Positions 1-10,665 of a stretch of DNA of 64,000 nucleotides are shown in pieces. The notes below the pieces were generated by a model. It was not told the origin of the DNA. It did no database searches and saw only the letters and a list, made by a program, of their open reading frames with translations. A program made the position numbers and the translations under genes. The stretch spans positions 62,001 to 126,000 of the forward strand of contig JAGYXB010000100.1 of assembly GCA_022495005.1 (NCBI GenBank). The letters run 5' to 3'. Position 1 is the stretch's first letter. Each line of letters begins with the position of its first letter. This DNA comes from Rhyacophila brunnea (Eukaryota; Arthropoda; Insecta; Trichoptera; Rhyacophilidae).

Positions 1-420
1 TGGTTAATTTACAAAAATCAATTAAACCATGCCTAAACCAAACGATAGTTTTGGTATTCTTTGGCCGATCCGACAAAATTGACCACACTTTTTAATTCAT
101 TCTTATTTTTTTTGTCAATTTTTTACATTCATTAATTTTAAACCAAGCTATAATATATTAACGTATTATTATGTCTATAAAATATCCAAAATTATGTATG
201 TTTTAATGTCATAATTATATTTTTATAAATAGACGAATATTTTTTGACTATTATCTATTATGGCCTGGTTTAAGCAGGGTTTAACTGAATTTTAAAAACA
301 AACCAACACCATCAGCTGTAAATTGTAAACTTAGTTCAAATAAAACAAATAACTGACGAAGTTTAGTGTGAACTATTTATATCGGATCTTAACAGCCTAC
401 CTCCACCCTTTGCCACTGGT
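1..420. repeat. Repeat family R-A, two pieces in opposite orientation
   Basis: Positions 19-84 read in the same sense as the copy at 48885-49075 (shared AAACCATGCCTAAACCAAAC-like and GATCCGACAAAATT segments). Positions about 262-412 match the same family on the minus strand, including the reverse complement of AGGTAGGCTGTTAAGAT and CACTAAACTTNGTCAGT. A third copy lies at 2472-2740. The edge nearest 412 runs into TACCTCCACCCTTTGCCACT, which recurs at about 45222-45245. No coding capacity is seen. The head-to-head arrangement suggests a fold-back or rearranged element; its class is unknown. Confidence 0.55.
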
Positions 421-1124
421 GCAAGTAGCAGAAAGCTTGATCTATTTGTGGACATCCGGTCACGGATATGGGATAAAATGAAGATGAAAATATGTATATT
501 TTGAGGACAGGAATCTTAGGCAAACAATAAAAATGTTTAACAATTTTATTGAACATAAAAAAACAACTACTTAAGATTTGGTTTACGTTCACCGGAAAAC
601 AACTGTAACTTTTTTGTGAATGAAAAAAATAAACGACATTTCATTACATAGACATGTAGACTATCTGAGAATCAGCTTAGCGTGTTGGCGCGAGCAAAGC
701 AAAACTGAAATCAGACTTCTCCCCGTTATAAATCAAGCTCTCCACGTCGCAATCCTTTTTTTTCTGTAGCCTTTGCATTGAGAAATTTAAGCGCCATGCA
801 AAAGCTCCGTTGAAACTTTCCCATCTCTTAAAAAGCGAATAAAGCTCTCGAAGGAAGTCGTTCGATTTTTACACACTGAGTTGACTCGGAGTGTTAAATA
901 TTTTGTCTTTTTTATTTTTTATAGCGCCGTGAAAGAAATACGGCCGCGCACATTATTGTAGAGTCTTGGTACCTTATTATTTAAATTGAATACGTCATGA
1001 TGTATCTATCGTTTTTGCTTTTCTTGTGCTTATAATTATTTTATTTAGAATTTTCTATTGTTTAATTAGAAATCAATGCCACGTGTATACGATGACTGTA
1101 GGTGGGTGTGACAGGTTGCAACTA
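421..1124. other. No feature recognised
   Basis: AT-rich sequence. Open frames here are short and show no recognisable domain or repeat match within the window. Confidence 0.5.
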
Positions 1125-1236
1125 CTGTCCAACAAGAACTTCTTGGCTACGTGTTAAAACTGTGAACTAACAAGCTCCTCCCATTTAGTTGACGACAGCG
1201 CCTTCCGGCTTATGCCTAAATCTTCTTGTTGGACAG
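1125..1236. mobile_element. 112-bp MITE with TA target duplication (Tc1/mariner-like)
   Basis: The ends CTGTCCAACAAGAA and TTCTTGTTGGACAG are perfect inverted repeats of 14 bp. TA dinucleotides flank both sides, at 1123-1124 and 1237-1238. The interior is about 84 bp and cannot code. A TA duplication with short perfect terminal repeats is typical of the Tc1/mariner superfamily, so this is probably a non-autonomous derivative. The class is inferred from the ends alone. Confidence 0.65.
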
Positions 1237-1367
1237 TACTTACGTGAACATGCCATTAGTTATTATTGCTGAAAGCCAGATGTTCATCGCTAGAATCAAA
1301 GAAAGAATGTATGGGGGTACGACGGGGGTTGTGAAATATATGAAATTTGCGAGTGGATCGCTTCAAA

Positions 1368-1538
1368 ACATGTAAAAGTATTAAAAGAATGCATTAGCAT
1401 CGTGTTCTGATATATTCTAAAAGTTTCAAATGTCTAGCTAGTCGGGAAGTTAGTTAAAAATCGATTGCAAGATTTATACTGGATAAACAACCACCGGACA
1501 AACAAGAATACGAGCTAAGAAAAACGTGGTAATAAAAT
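1368..1538 (+). repeat. Repeat family R-B, 3' fragment
   Basis: Matches the right-hand part of the longer copies at 2915-3362 and 8142-8592: AAAAGTATTAAAAGAATGCA, then TCTAGCTAGTCGGGAAGTTA, then GGACAAACAAGAATACGAGC and AAAAACGTGGTAA at the end. The left part is missing, so this is a truncated copy. Confidence 0.7.
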
Positions 1539-1614
1539 AGTCATTCTCTGCTTATGTTCTTCTGTAGTTATTATACTATTATTTTCAATACACAAAGTTT
1601 AAACGTCTCTAAGC

Positions 1615-1735
1615 GTACATTTACTCGGAAGTTGTGTAAGTACGGGTAACAATTGCCCAGAAGTTGGTAAGTCCTCGTAACATTTACCGAGAAGTTGGTA
1701 ACATTCACCCACGAATTGGTTGGGCAATCAGGTTG
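1615..1735. repeat. Degenerate short tandem repeat
   Basis: Three or four imperfect units of about 35-40 bp contain ACCGAGAAGTTGGTAACATT-like cores. The units are diverged and the array is short. Confidence 0.4.
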
Positions 1736-2174
1736 CGCAAACGATTGTCGCGAGCCTAATTGGGTAATTGAATTACACGTGCAAGTCGGAGCTGGCTTGC
1801 TTTCAAGTGGCCGAGCATCCTGCTATGAATTTTAAGTTTCGCCTTTTATAAGCTTTTACGTCTGTTTTTCATTGGGTCAGTGAAATGTTTTTATATTATG
1901 AAGCAGGAAACGGTCTCGGACGCTGGAGTTATACCATTAAAATTTTTACGAACATATTGTTATCTGGATTCGGCAAAGACTGCCTGTAGGATGAAGGTAA
2001 ATGACGGGAATGCCAAATTAAATTGTGCAACAGTAGGTATATATACACCAGCGGTGAAGGCTTGGTATTGAACAAGTATTTAACGTTTATATTGAATTTT
2101 CTTAACATAATATCTATAGGCAATTGCGACAGATAGCGAGAATTAATCATCCGCAATTCAATTTTGTAAATAAT
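1736..2174. other. No feature recognised
   Basis: Open frames on both strands at about 1880-2156 overlap each other and show no recognisable domain. No repeat match is seen. Confidence 0.4.
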
Positions 2175-2225
2175 TAGCTTTACAAATTATAAATTTAAGA
2201 CGTTCACGACATGACTTATAATGCC
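2175..2225 (-). mobile_element. LINE 3' UTR signature fragment
   Basis: TTAAGACGTTCACGACATGA recurs, with small changes, near the 3' ends of the Jockey/CR1-like copies at 46276 (GGACGTTCACAACATGACAT) and 16600 (AAGACGTTCACACCATGACA). On that basis this short piece is read as the 3' tail of a dead copy on the minus strand. Confidence 0.45.
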
Positions 2226-2471
2226 GCAAAGTCAGAGGATTTACAGTCTTCGGACTTTTTTTTCGCGTGGAGCACCCCAGATCTGCGGACTTTTTATTCC
2301 GGTATGAGAGGCCAGTGCCTTATCTATGTACGAGGGTCGCAAATCATTGGTCTGTATTCTTAACTTGTATTTGCATACAAATAAGTATTTAGTCATGTAC
2401 TTTGGAGAATTAAAAAACCAAGTATAATATATTTTTAAAAGCATATTGTTCTATCGGATCCTAAGAGGATC

Positions 2472-2740
2472 ATATATTGGAGGTAGGCTGTTAAGATTCG
2501 ACATAAATAGTGCACACTAAACTTTGTCAGTCAAGAATATAAATTGCAGATGGTAGTGGTTATTTTTAAAAATTCAATTAAATCATTCTAGGACCAAACC
2601 ATAATAGTAATAGAAATAATACATACTTTTTAAATCATACTTATTTGTTTTTTTGTTGAACTAAGAATGCAAATTGCAAATGGTTTTTAAAATTCTAGTA
2701 AAACCTGCCTAACAAAACCATATTAGATAAAAAATTATGC
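2472..2740 (+). repeat. Repeat family R-A copy
   Basis: Begins GGAGGTAGGCTGTTAAGATT and runs through GTGCACACTAAACTTTGTCA and AATTGCAGATGGT to an AACCATAAT-like end. The same order of blocks is found at 48885-49075. No open frame of interest. Confidence 0.6.
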
Positions 2741-2914
2741 TTCTATCGTTTAGCGTTTTGACACTTAGATATTGTTATCTAGACCTAAAATCAAAGGTGG
2801 TTATTAACTATTGTAATAAATTTTATGTATATTGGTTTTCTGTGCATTAATCTATTTTCTTTACTAATACTGTACAATTTTTCATCAGAATAATTACAAG
2901 ATAAAAAGAAATTT

Positions 2915-3362
2915 TTATATACCACGTTTTTAAATTTACTTTTGAATAATATACACTTGACAATTCTATGTATTAATAAAAACTTTTTATTGTACTTGAT
3001 AGAAATACTAAATAAATATTATAGAATACTGAAATGTCATTTTGACATTTCATATTGATTTCCATAGAAACGCACGTATATATTAATAATTTAGTTGCTA
3101 GGACCCCTTAGCAACCAACAATAATAACTTTTCATACAAAACAGAATTAACTGAAAATGATTTCAACTCTGCTTAAAAATGGCTAAAAGTATTAAAATAA
3201 TGCATTGTCGTCGTGTTCTGATAATGTATTCTAAAAGTTTCAAATGTCTAGCTAGTCGGGAAGTTAGTTAAAAATCTTCAATCGTCCAATACAAATCTTA
3301 GACAAACAAGAAAAAAAATGTACCGGACAAACAAGAATACGAGCTAATAAAAACGTGGTAAA
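2915..3362. repeat. Repeat family R-B, long copy with short terminal inverted repeats
   Basis: About 450 bp bounded by TATACCACGTTTTTAAA on the left and AAAAACGTGGTAAAATAC on the right, so the outer 11-13 bp are inverted repeats. Inside are GTTGCTAGGACCCCTTAGCA, which can fold on itself, and the TCTAGCTAGTCGGGAAGTTA block shared with 1368-1538 and 8142-8592. Non-coding, so probably a MITE-like element. No target duplication can be assigned with confidence. Confidence 0.6.
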
Positions 3363-4007
3363 ATACAGTGTGTAGAAGTGGGATTCGAACATAATATATC
3401 TTTCACTTTCTGAGTCAATGCTCTGTATTTCAAATGCGTTAATGTACCAATTCACTAAATATATATTTAAAAAATGTTAGTAGGTATACATAAAAAGCTT
3501 TAATGATGTATTTTAACCCAGTCGAAAATGTTTAAACTGGTTCTGATATTATGGTTTATAAAAAAAAATATGTCGAATAACTATTATATATTATATACCA
3601 GTGGCGTGCGGTTTACAGATGCTGAGAACGGCGCATCTCCAAATTATTTGAAGATATTCATAGTTTAATCTTATAAGTATATTATTTTAATTTCATACTT
3701 TACTTGACATTATATAAAAATGACTGAATCTATTTTAGTGTTTGATGGCTTGATGGATGACTACACAAATAAAGTTTATTATAAAAAAACAAAGGTGTGA
3801 GCAAGTGCTCAAGGCCAAAATAGTATCCCAACAAGAGATTAATATTTTTAATATATCCATAAAATATTTAAATTAGGTATGTATTACCTACCTCCCTTAT
3901 TCTAGTTTGATAAATAAAACCACTTATTTTTAATAATATCCCCCATCTCATGAGTCACCGTAAGTGTAGGTATATTTATTTTAATTAATAATTATAATGT
4001 GTGTTCT
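3363..4007. other. No feature recognised
   Basis: AT-rich sequence. A CCAGTGGCG motif near 3600 recurs in several places in the window (for example near 19428 and 59950) and may be the edge of an old element, but no second end is visible. Confidence 0.4.
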
Positions 4008-4600
4008 GAGGTGTGGTACACACTTGAGGGCCGCGCGGCTTAAGCGTCGTGAGTTTGAATCCTGGGTCTGACAAATACATATATTACTTTTCAATTTGTG
4101 TTTGAGTCAGGGTATGGATCTAATAGGTTGAGCAAGTGGCTGACATCCATTTATCGTAAAAACAAAATCCATGCATGGCCCCCATAAGGTGACAGGGCTC
4201 TAGCCTAGGGGCCCGGGCTCAGGAGGGGCCCGGCGGGGCAATTCGACCAGATAAGTGAGATAAACACACATCACAAATTTCATTTAATAGTAATTGCTTT
4301 AAGCTATTTTCCGTCAATAATGTTATTATAAACATGTGGTTGTACGATACAATTTTTATTTGTTTATCGATACTCGACAACTTCATAATTCAAATGGATA
4401 TATTAAAATATACGAAAAAACAAGATATACACATTAATTTTACCGCATACACCATTTGGAAAACGCTACTGTAAAGTGTCACACTTCCTTTGTCCTTAGT
4501 GATAGGTAGGGGGGCGCCAAAGATCCTAGCCTATGGGGCCGCTTCAGGATGTGGGGGCCATGCCCATATGATCCTATTAGGAGAGGATGTCATATGGACA
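4008..4600 (+). mobile_element. SINE-A (Ser/Leu-tRNA-like head), interrupted by a MITE
   Basis: A tRNA-like head contains GGGCCGCGCGGCTTAAGCG and a B-box-like GAGTTTGAATCCTGG. It is followed by the SINE-A body (GAGTCAGGGTATGGATCTAA, GTTGAGCAAGTGGCTGACAT) and, after the MITE at 4174-4562, by the SINE-A 3' piece CATATGATCCTATTAGGA. Other copies lie at 15777-15990, 20672-20912, 50865-51170 and 55735-55955. A short block present in other copies (around AATACAAACCTC) is missing at the junction, so the insertion was accompanied or followed by a deletion. Confidence 0.7.
4174..4562 (-). mobile_element. hAT-like MITE-1, reverse orientation
   Basis: About 389 bp with ends CATGGCCCCCATAAGG and CAGGATGTGGGGGCCATG, which are imperfect inverted repeats. 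Two other copies, at 38568-38953 and 53453-53876, share the interior (GATAGGTAGGGGGGCGCC and its reverse complement, CAGGGCTCTAGCCTAGG). Those two have near-perfect 8-bp flanking duplications, which points to the hAT superfamily. This copy sits inside SINE-A and lacks a recognisable duplication. Confidence 0.65.
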
Positions 4601-5335
4601 AGCAATTTTGTTGAGGTCATGTCGATTCTCTATAATTATGTGGGTTGCCTTGGATTGATAAACGAGTAAATGATACAAAATGTGTGCTGATCAGGCGTCA
4701 AAAGCTATTTAGAATTTGCGTGTTGAACAAAACTGATTTTGGCTCGACGATAAAAACGTTTTCTGAATTCGTCGACCGCTTCCCCGTATCGGCTCTCCGC
4801 GTTGGTCGGAATAAAATATATATCAAATATGCAAATTCTCACCGGTCAATTCGGTTTCTTTGGCCGGCGAGTATCGGATTTCGTTTGAACGAGCCGAGGG
4901 AGCTTACCACAATGGCCACGGAATTGCCATCCTGCCACTCTAGTCTCCTTATCAACTCGGCCATCGGAGGCTACGCTTTTTGCCATTCTACTAATATGTA
5001 AATTAAATCTGCGCCCTTGTACCGGGCTCGCCATGTTGAAGAGTACACGAAAAAATAGAATGATAATTTATTGTGCACGATTTCGCTAGATTTTCTTTGT
5101 CCGAAAGCTGTGTTTTTTGCTTACTGATTCAAGTGTTTTCCTTCGAGTGTGTATTCTATCCACAAATCTTCGCCATACAAGCGAAATCTGGCGTCACAAA
5201 AACGTTGGAAATTTATTGTTATATTGTGCTTATGAAGACAAGTATTCACTACTTAAGAGCATCTGTTTCTCTACATAGACGTCATTATAGTACATAAACA
5301 GTATATATTATTATGTATTTATATATTATATATTA
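4601..5335. other. No gene recognised; CpG-richer patch at about 4690-5000
   Basis: The block 4690-5000 is richer in CG dinucleotides than its surroundings. It is open for 118 codons on the plus strand and 62 on the minus strand. Neither frame shows a domain, and the plus frame has no good start. It could be conserved non-coding DNA or simply a less decayed segment. Confidence 0.4.
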
Positions 5336-7210
5336 CTAGCTGACCAGGCAAACGTTGTTCTGCCATATAAATTATTTCTAGTGAATATTTTGGTTGTTAA
5401 ATAAAAGGTAACAAATGTATCGTAAGTGTGTGGGGATGGGATCTATGACAGAAAGAGGAATAGAGCACTGTAGACGATGACCGCCGATAAAAACAAAAAA
5501 CATCAACCATTCATTTTCTCAATTCAAAATGAGTAATGATGTTCATAATGAATGAATTACCTGTGACAGGATCTCGTTGTTTAATGTTTATGCAATATCC
5601 GTCTTGTCCCTTCCAGAAAATTAGCGGTTATTGGAGAGCGTCGTATGAACGGTGTGTGTCACCGATGAACTCCAGATTATTGTTTATTCTTCGAATCACG
5701 ATTTCTCGCGTCGATGTGCGGTCGCCAACCATGATTCCAGCAATGTCGTCAACAACAGTCGCATTGAATCGACGTACGTGCTCTCCAGCTGGTGTTTTAT
5801 CAGGATTGATGACAATAGCGTGATTGTCACTTTGCGATTCGTGCATGTGTGCTTTGAAGAATTTCAATAATTCATTGTGCTCATTCAACAGGGCGTCCAG
5901 TTCGCCGACGATGCGCCTGGCATTAGGCGAATTGAGGCTATTGTAGCCGCAACGTGCATCCACATGATTGATGTCCTCACCGCCGCGCCCATGAAGTAGA
6001 TTTGTAAAATGTATGTGGTTCGTTTGGCATTAGCAGCAATGAGCCTACTTTGTGGTATAGTTGACCTTTGATTTTGAACGTAGAATGGAATTGTTGACCA
6101 TTTGCCGCAGTATTGTGAACTATTTCTGTTGCTCCGGACGAAGTCATTTGGAAGCATGAATTGAATGTGCGAATGGACTTCAGGAACAGGTTTGAATCTG
6201 GAACCGTGCCAATGAGCAAGCTGTTCAATGGTTCTGGTGGTATCTCAATTTCTGGTAGTTGCACTTTTCCTGATGCGCAACACATCCCGGCTGACTCATG
6301 TTTGAATTTGAGCGCATGACAATGGGGACATTCTTTGTCCATAGCACCAATCAGCACTTTCGGATGAGCGGAATATTCAATATCTGGCTCGTACTCGAAT
6401 GCGAGACGAAGGAACAAAGCGGATGTAAATGTTCGATGTACTTGTTGGCGTTGTCGGTCATTTGCTCTGCGTGTGTTAACTACGAACCAGCGCGCTTGGC
6501 TCCGTTCCAATTGTCGTTGTTGATTTCGTTCAGCTCGTGCCTCTTGTGATTGAGATGCACGCAATTGCGACATGCTTACACGCACGTTTTTGTTATCTTG
6601 TTGGATTTGTTCGTCTGTTCTTTCTACTCTACTATTTCGCATGTTTGTTGCTTTATTCGTTCGGCGGCCCAAATGGCCCCCCTTGCGTCTTGCTGGCATT
6701 GTGCACTGTAATACACGCACATAAAAATAGATAAATTAAAATAAATCGTACAAAATTTTGCACGCACTGCGTTGTGATTTGCCGAATGAAATGTCAAAAT
6801 GACGCGACGCTTCTCTTGAATTCTTCTCGGACGTAGTGCCATCTGTCATTCAACAACATAAACAATTTCGTTCTGTTTGAAATACGAACGACGGTTAAAT
6901 TTGTTCATACAAAAATAATATAATCGCGATTAAAAAATGGGAGGATGGGGGTAGGAAAGTAAAAATTTGAGGTTATAGGTATTTTTTTATGCCAAATAAT
7001 AAAAAAAATACAAAAAAAAAATTGTTAAAAAAATAAAAGAAAATTTTTCTGGATAGAGATACCCTAATCACCTAGCGGTATGAAATATACTTGTTGACCT
7101 ATTCTCATACCTAACAAATATATATAAAAAAAATCATAAAAATCGGTCAAGCCATTTCGGAGGAGTTCGACCACAAACATCGTGACACAAGATTTTTATA
7201 TATATAGAGA
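5336..7210 (-). mobile_element. Helitron, both termini present, internally deleted
   Basis: Read on the minus strand, the element begins TCTCTATATATATAAAAATC at 7210 and ends in GGTCAGCTAG at 5336. This gives the 5'-TC and CTAG-3' ends of Helitrons, inserted between an A and a T with no target duplication. The subterminal text (AACGTTTGCCTGGTCAGCTAG at the 3' end; GGTCGAACTCCTCCGAAATG near the 5' end) is the type common in insect Helitrons. At 1875 bp it is much shorter than autonomous elements: only the N-terminal part of the Rep-helicase protein remains, and the HUH nuclease and helicase parts are absent. It would depend on a helper for movement. Confidence 0.85.
5511..6699 (-). pseudogene. 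Helitron Rep-helicase N-terminal domain, broken
   Basis: Helitron proteins nick and unwind DNA during rolling-circle transposition. The visible part is the N-terminal 'helitron helicase-like' region. The start is taken at 6697-6699 (MPARRKGGH) rather than an upstream Met, because the basic N-terminus begins there. A CPHCHALKFKHES zinc-ribbon-like block, then SCFQMTSSGA, NGQQFHSTFKIKGQLYHKVG and LLLMPNEP follow in order. Near 5964-5990 the frame shifts at the LQIYFMG block. The second frame then carries ELDALLNEHNEL, NPDKTPAGEHVRRFNA, GDRTSTREIVIRR and THRSYDALQ. It ends at an in-frame TAA (5628-5630) just where a YP pair is expected, and PLIFWKGQDGY can still be read after it. Everything downstream of about 5500, including the HUH motif, is deleted. 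It therefore carries at least one frameshift, one nonsense codon and a large deletion. Confidence 0.85.
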
Positions 7211-8043
7211 TAAACAGGTTACAAAAATGAGATGCGAAATTCGATAACGTAAAAATAATTAGTGATTTGTCACACTGATGTTGTAAGTGTTTTGCAATGA
7301 AATGCCGGCATTTTTAGAAGATTTTTTAAAACTTTTGCTACACATTTTACGATGCTACTTAATTTATATTATGTGTATATGAGTATAATTCTTTTTTTTC
7401 CAATATCTGTTAGGATAAAATCGGTCGCGTATCCAGTATCCCTAAGCAGCGCCAGAATGCAGTTCCATTTTTATACAGTATTTTTTATCATCCATTCATG
7501 ACTACAATATCTAAGAAATGTGTTGTACGGATACATTACTAACAAAATATATACCATTAAATCTAATTTAAATGCCATTTCTACTTCAACAGACAATATT
7601 GCGTGTCCACGGCATAATTTTAAATTTATACCTGACAACTTTCAATAATATTAGGATAAATTAATTAGGTCTGTATGTACCTAGCTATAATTCAAATATA
7701 ATTAAAAAATCTGCACGTATCATTGCTGGTCATGATGGGGCCGTGACGTCTAAAGACAACGGAAGTAAACTAGACGCGAATCCGACAAAAAATCAGACCT
7801 GTTAAACCTTTTATGTTAATTAATACATTTTGTTTCCAACACGTGAGCTCATTTTTTTAATGAAGATATATTTTCGTTATTACTAAGTTTAGGTACATAT
7901 TTATATACTCGTATAATTATACATAATGATTCTTCTCGATTTGCCGCCCTTCGAGTAACTGCCGCCCCCAAGCGACGCTCAATCTGCCTACCCACACGGG
8001 ACGTCATTGCTTGTATCAATTAAAAAATATTCTTTGCGAAGTC
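7211..8043. other. No feature recognised
   Basis: AT-rich, without a recognisable open frame or repeat end. The short CG-rich spots near 7735-7800 and 7940-8000 did not resolve into anything. Confidence 0.4.
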
Positions 8044-8665
8044 GTTTCAGCGAGTAAGCAGGCATGGGGAAATTACTTAAAGTTAGATAAAAATAATAAA
8101 CAAGATAAAAAGAACTTTTTATATACTTACCACGTTTTTAAATTTTCTGTTGAATCATATAAACTTGACAATTCTATGTATTAATAATTTAGGACAAATA
8201 AGGAAATTGTCAACAAATCATTTTTTTTTGCTATTTTGCAACAAACAAATATATAATACTGAAATTTCATTGTGATTTCCATAGTAACGCACGTATATAT
8301 TATTAATTTAGTTGCTAGGATCACCCCTTAGCAACCAATAATAGTGGATTGGATTACGGATTTCTTCCGAAATAACTTTTCATACACAACAGAATTAACT
8401 GAAAATGAATTCAATTCTACTTAAAGATGGCTAAAAGTATTAAAAGAATCCATTGGCATCGTGTTCTGATATATTCTAAAAGTTTCAAATATCTAGCTAG
8501 TCGGGAAGTTAGTTAAAAATCGATTGCAAGATTTGTACTGAATAAACAACCACCGGACAAACAAGAATACAAGCTAAGAAAAAGTGGTAATAAGTAAAAT
8601 TATGTAAAGAAAAAAAAATGGATTCGAGTAATTTCCCCACATCTCGCTCGCTCGCTGAAAGTCTC
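8044..8665. repeat. Outer inverted repeat enclosing an R-B copy
   Basis: TTTCAGCGAGTAAGCAGGCA plus GGGGAAATTACTT at 8044-8080 is matched in inverted orientation by GAGTAATTTCCCCACATCTC plus GCTCGCTGAAA at about 8628-8665. The arms are about 40 bp and imperfect. An R-B element lies between them, so R-B probably inserted into a pre-existing inverted-repeat element. Confidence 0.5.
8142..8592. repeat. Repeat family R-B, long copy
   Basis: Starts TTACCACGTTTTTAAATTT and ends AGAAAAAGTGGTAATAAG, giving the same inverted ends as the copy at 2915-3362. It shares the interior blocks TTGACAATTCTATGTATTAA and CTAGTCGGGAAGTTAGTTAA. Parts of the interior differ (GGATTGGATTACGGATTTC is present only here), so the copies are old. 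Confidence 0.65.
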
Positions 8666-9383
8666 GCAAATACCACAACTAAATGTTGCTACTCTGCTTG
8701 TACCATAGTTTTATTTATTTATCGAAGAAAAGTGTGTTAAAGAAACTTCTATACTTAATAAATAATTAATTTACGCGTATAATGCAACTCTAAAGTTATG
8801 TTAATAAGTACAATACCTGTTAATTTCTAAATCCACGTCATAATTTATTAAATTAGCCTTGCTTATTTCCCTAACCTATATTCGCTCTAGTTTAAAAAAG
8901 TACTAGTACTAAAAATAATCGCGACTAAATAATATATAAGCTGGCAGTTAACACACGATTTAAGCTGTCGATTTCATTAGCATAATGGCGTGCCCGCTAC
9001 ACATACTAAACTTATTTTTCATTACGCCGCCACTGGCCGCGGAAAAATACAAAATGTCGGCTGATATTTACATATATATGTTTTGCTTACTATTATTATT
9101 ACACACTATAATACCATTGTGTGTGGCCGTGAATGCAAGCTCTACTTCATATAAGTGCGGGGCTCTTTTAATCGATTTTCGGTTTTCCTTTTGTAACATT
9201 AACCTTTTCTTATATGAAACCTATTTCCGTGCTGGTTAGAATATATTATATACTTATATGTATATAATATATACACTTGGTTTGAATTAATTCGTAACGT
9301 GATATAAATTCAAAGTAAATCCGAACGTCTTTTATTTTATTCTATCGATACGGAATTTTACATTCCCCCACGCTTTCCACATA
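8666..9383. other. No feature recognised
   Basis: Contains an 84-codon plus-strand open frame at 8985-9239 that is hydrophobic with one possible membrane stretch. It has no recognisable family, and its AT-driven composition makes it unconvincing as a gene. Confidence 0.35.
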
Positions 9384-9560
9384 CTTCCATGTGTTCCCCA
9401 GGGATCAACACTTGGCCCAATTATATTACGTATGTTTGTTAATGGCATTGTAGATGCTATTGGATGGAATTAATTTTTCACTCTTTACAGACGATTAAAA
9501 ATTATTTTCTCCAATTCACAGCGATTTGGTTTGTTACATAATATTATATTATTGATTTTG
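9384..9560 (+). pseudogene. Jockey/CR1-like reverse transcriptase relic
   Basis: One plus-strand frame reads CVPQGSTLGPI, the classic PQGSxLGP motif of LINE reverse transcriptases. Shortly after, in a shifted frame, comes LFTDD-stop-KLFSPI, a decayed version of the catalytic LFADDxKLF block. The distance between them fits RT motifs B and C. Frameshifts and stops show that it is dead. It abuts a different LINE relic at 9600. Confidence 0.6.
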
Positions 9561-9599
9561 GTTTAATTAGAATTTAGTCAATAAAAAGTAAAATCAAAT

Positions 9600-10035
9600 T
9601 AAATATTGACAAATAATGGTGACGTGCCGTCGTTGGTCACTTTAACTTTGTCCTGCCTCCAAACCTTCATTCTAAGAAAGAGTATCAAAGGGAATGTAGA
9701 CAATACACGCCAAATGACGCTGGATGCGGCGTCGAAAATCTGGCAGCGAGAGTGAAATGGGCAGGTACATATTTGTTCTTTCTCAATGTTAAATGGGGAT
9801 TGGAGATAAACAGTTTGACGACTGTCCATTAATTATACCAGTATATTTTTGACTGGCCACGGTGGTTTTGCTACCAAACTCTTTGAGCTTGGATTTGTCA
9901 TCCGTGTGGTGGAGAAATACTTAATGCAAACCACATCTGGGAATATCCAAGAATGTATTCCGAACGGGAAGAGATGATCAAGTCGGTCCAACCAGTCTTA
10001 TTGCGGACGTGAAGATCTCTTCATAGTTTTGTATG
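9600..10035 (+). pseudogene. R1/I-like LINE C-terminal relic
   Basis: The plus strand shows FLTGHGGFATKLFELGF, then a frame change, then HIWEYPRMYSEREEMI. This parallels FLTGHGNFAARLHEFGL and HILWDCPLMEFERAEL in the better copy at 54022-54678. Its zinc-knuckle cysteines are degraded. The upstream part (about 9680-9760) probably belongs to the same element. Open frames on the minus strand here are shadows. Confidence 0.55.
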
Positions 10036-10272
10036 TTTGTATTGATTTAGCTTTGCTTTTTGGTATAAGTACTATATTTTGTTAATTAGAATCATTTGTT
10101 TTTTTTTGTAAGTTCACCTTGTTCCTCTCTCTCATGGGAGACTTTTTTTTTTATTAGAGAAGTGTTTGTAAACTCAGTCAATGCACAGCTGAGTAGCTGC
10201 TTCTGAGACATTCCTTAGCCTAATCAGCTGCTGAAGCTTCACATCCAAATGGGTCTAGGACGATTCGGCACC

Positions 10273-10665
10273 GGGGCAACTGGGCGCCACGCAATCGAAT
10301 ACAATTAAAAAATAAATAGACGTTCGTGAATTATTTATATGTACTTTAAAAATATATATTTGATATTGTTATTTAATACTTGATGATAATTTAAATATGC
10401 ACACGAAAATAATGATTTAATCGTGCATATAATATGTTTGAGTTTCAACAAGAAGAGAGTTCTTTTATTTTTATGCCTCAGATATGATACTTCTCAATCC
10501 GCAATAAAAAAACATTATGTTAAGAGCAAAATGAATTAAAAGTACTCAGTAGTTGATAGAAACTGATTAAAATTCCTCGTCTACTTTCTGTATAAAATCG
10601 TAACGCACGTCTATTTATGTCATTCGACAGTGCGGCGTCCAATTGTCCTGGCGCCCAGTTGTCCC
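10273..10665. repeat. Inverted-repeat pair, possible MITE
   Basis: GGGGCAACTGGGCGCCA at 10273-10289 faces TGGCGCCCAGTTGTCCC at 10649-10665, an inverted match of 16 out of 17. The enclosed 393 bp is AT-rich and non-coding. No clear flanking duplication is seen, so the exact ends are uncertain. Confidence 0.45.

Noticed and set aside
4645..5001. 118-codon plus-strand open frame as a gene
   Set aside because: No domain, no good start, and the reverse strand is also partly open; more likely base composition than coding.
9599..9829. 76-codon minus-strand open frame
   Set aside because: It overlaps the plus-strand R1-like relic and has no motif of its own.
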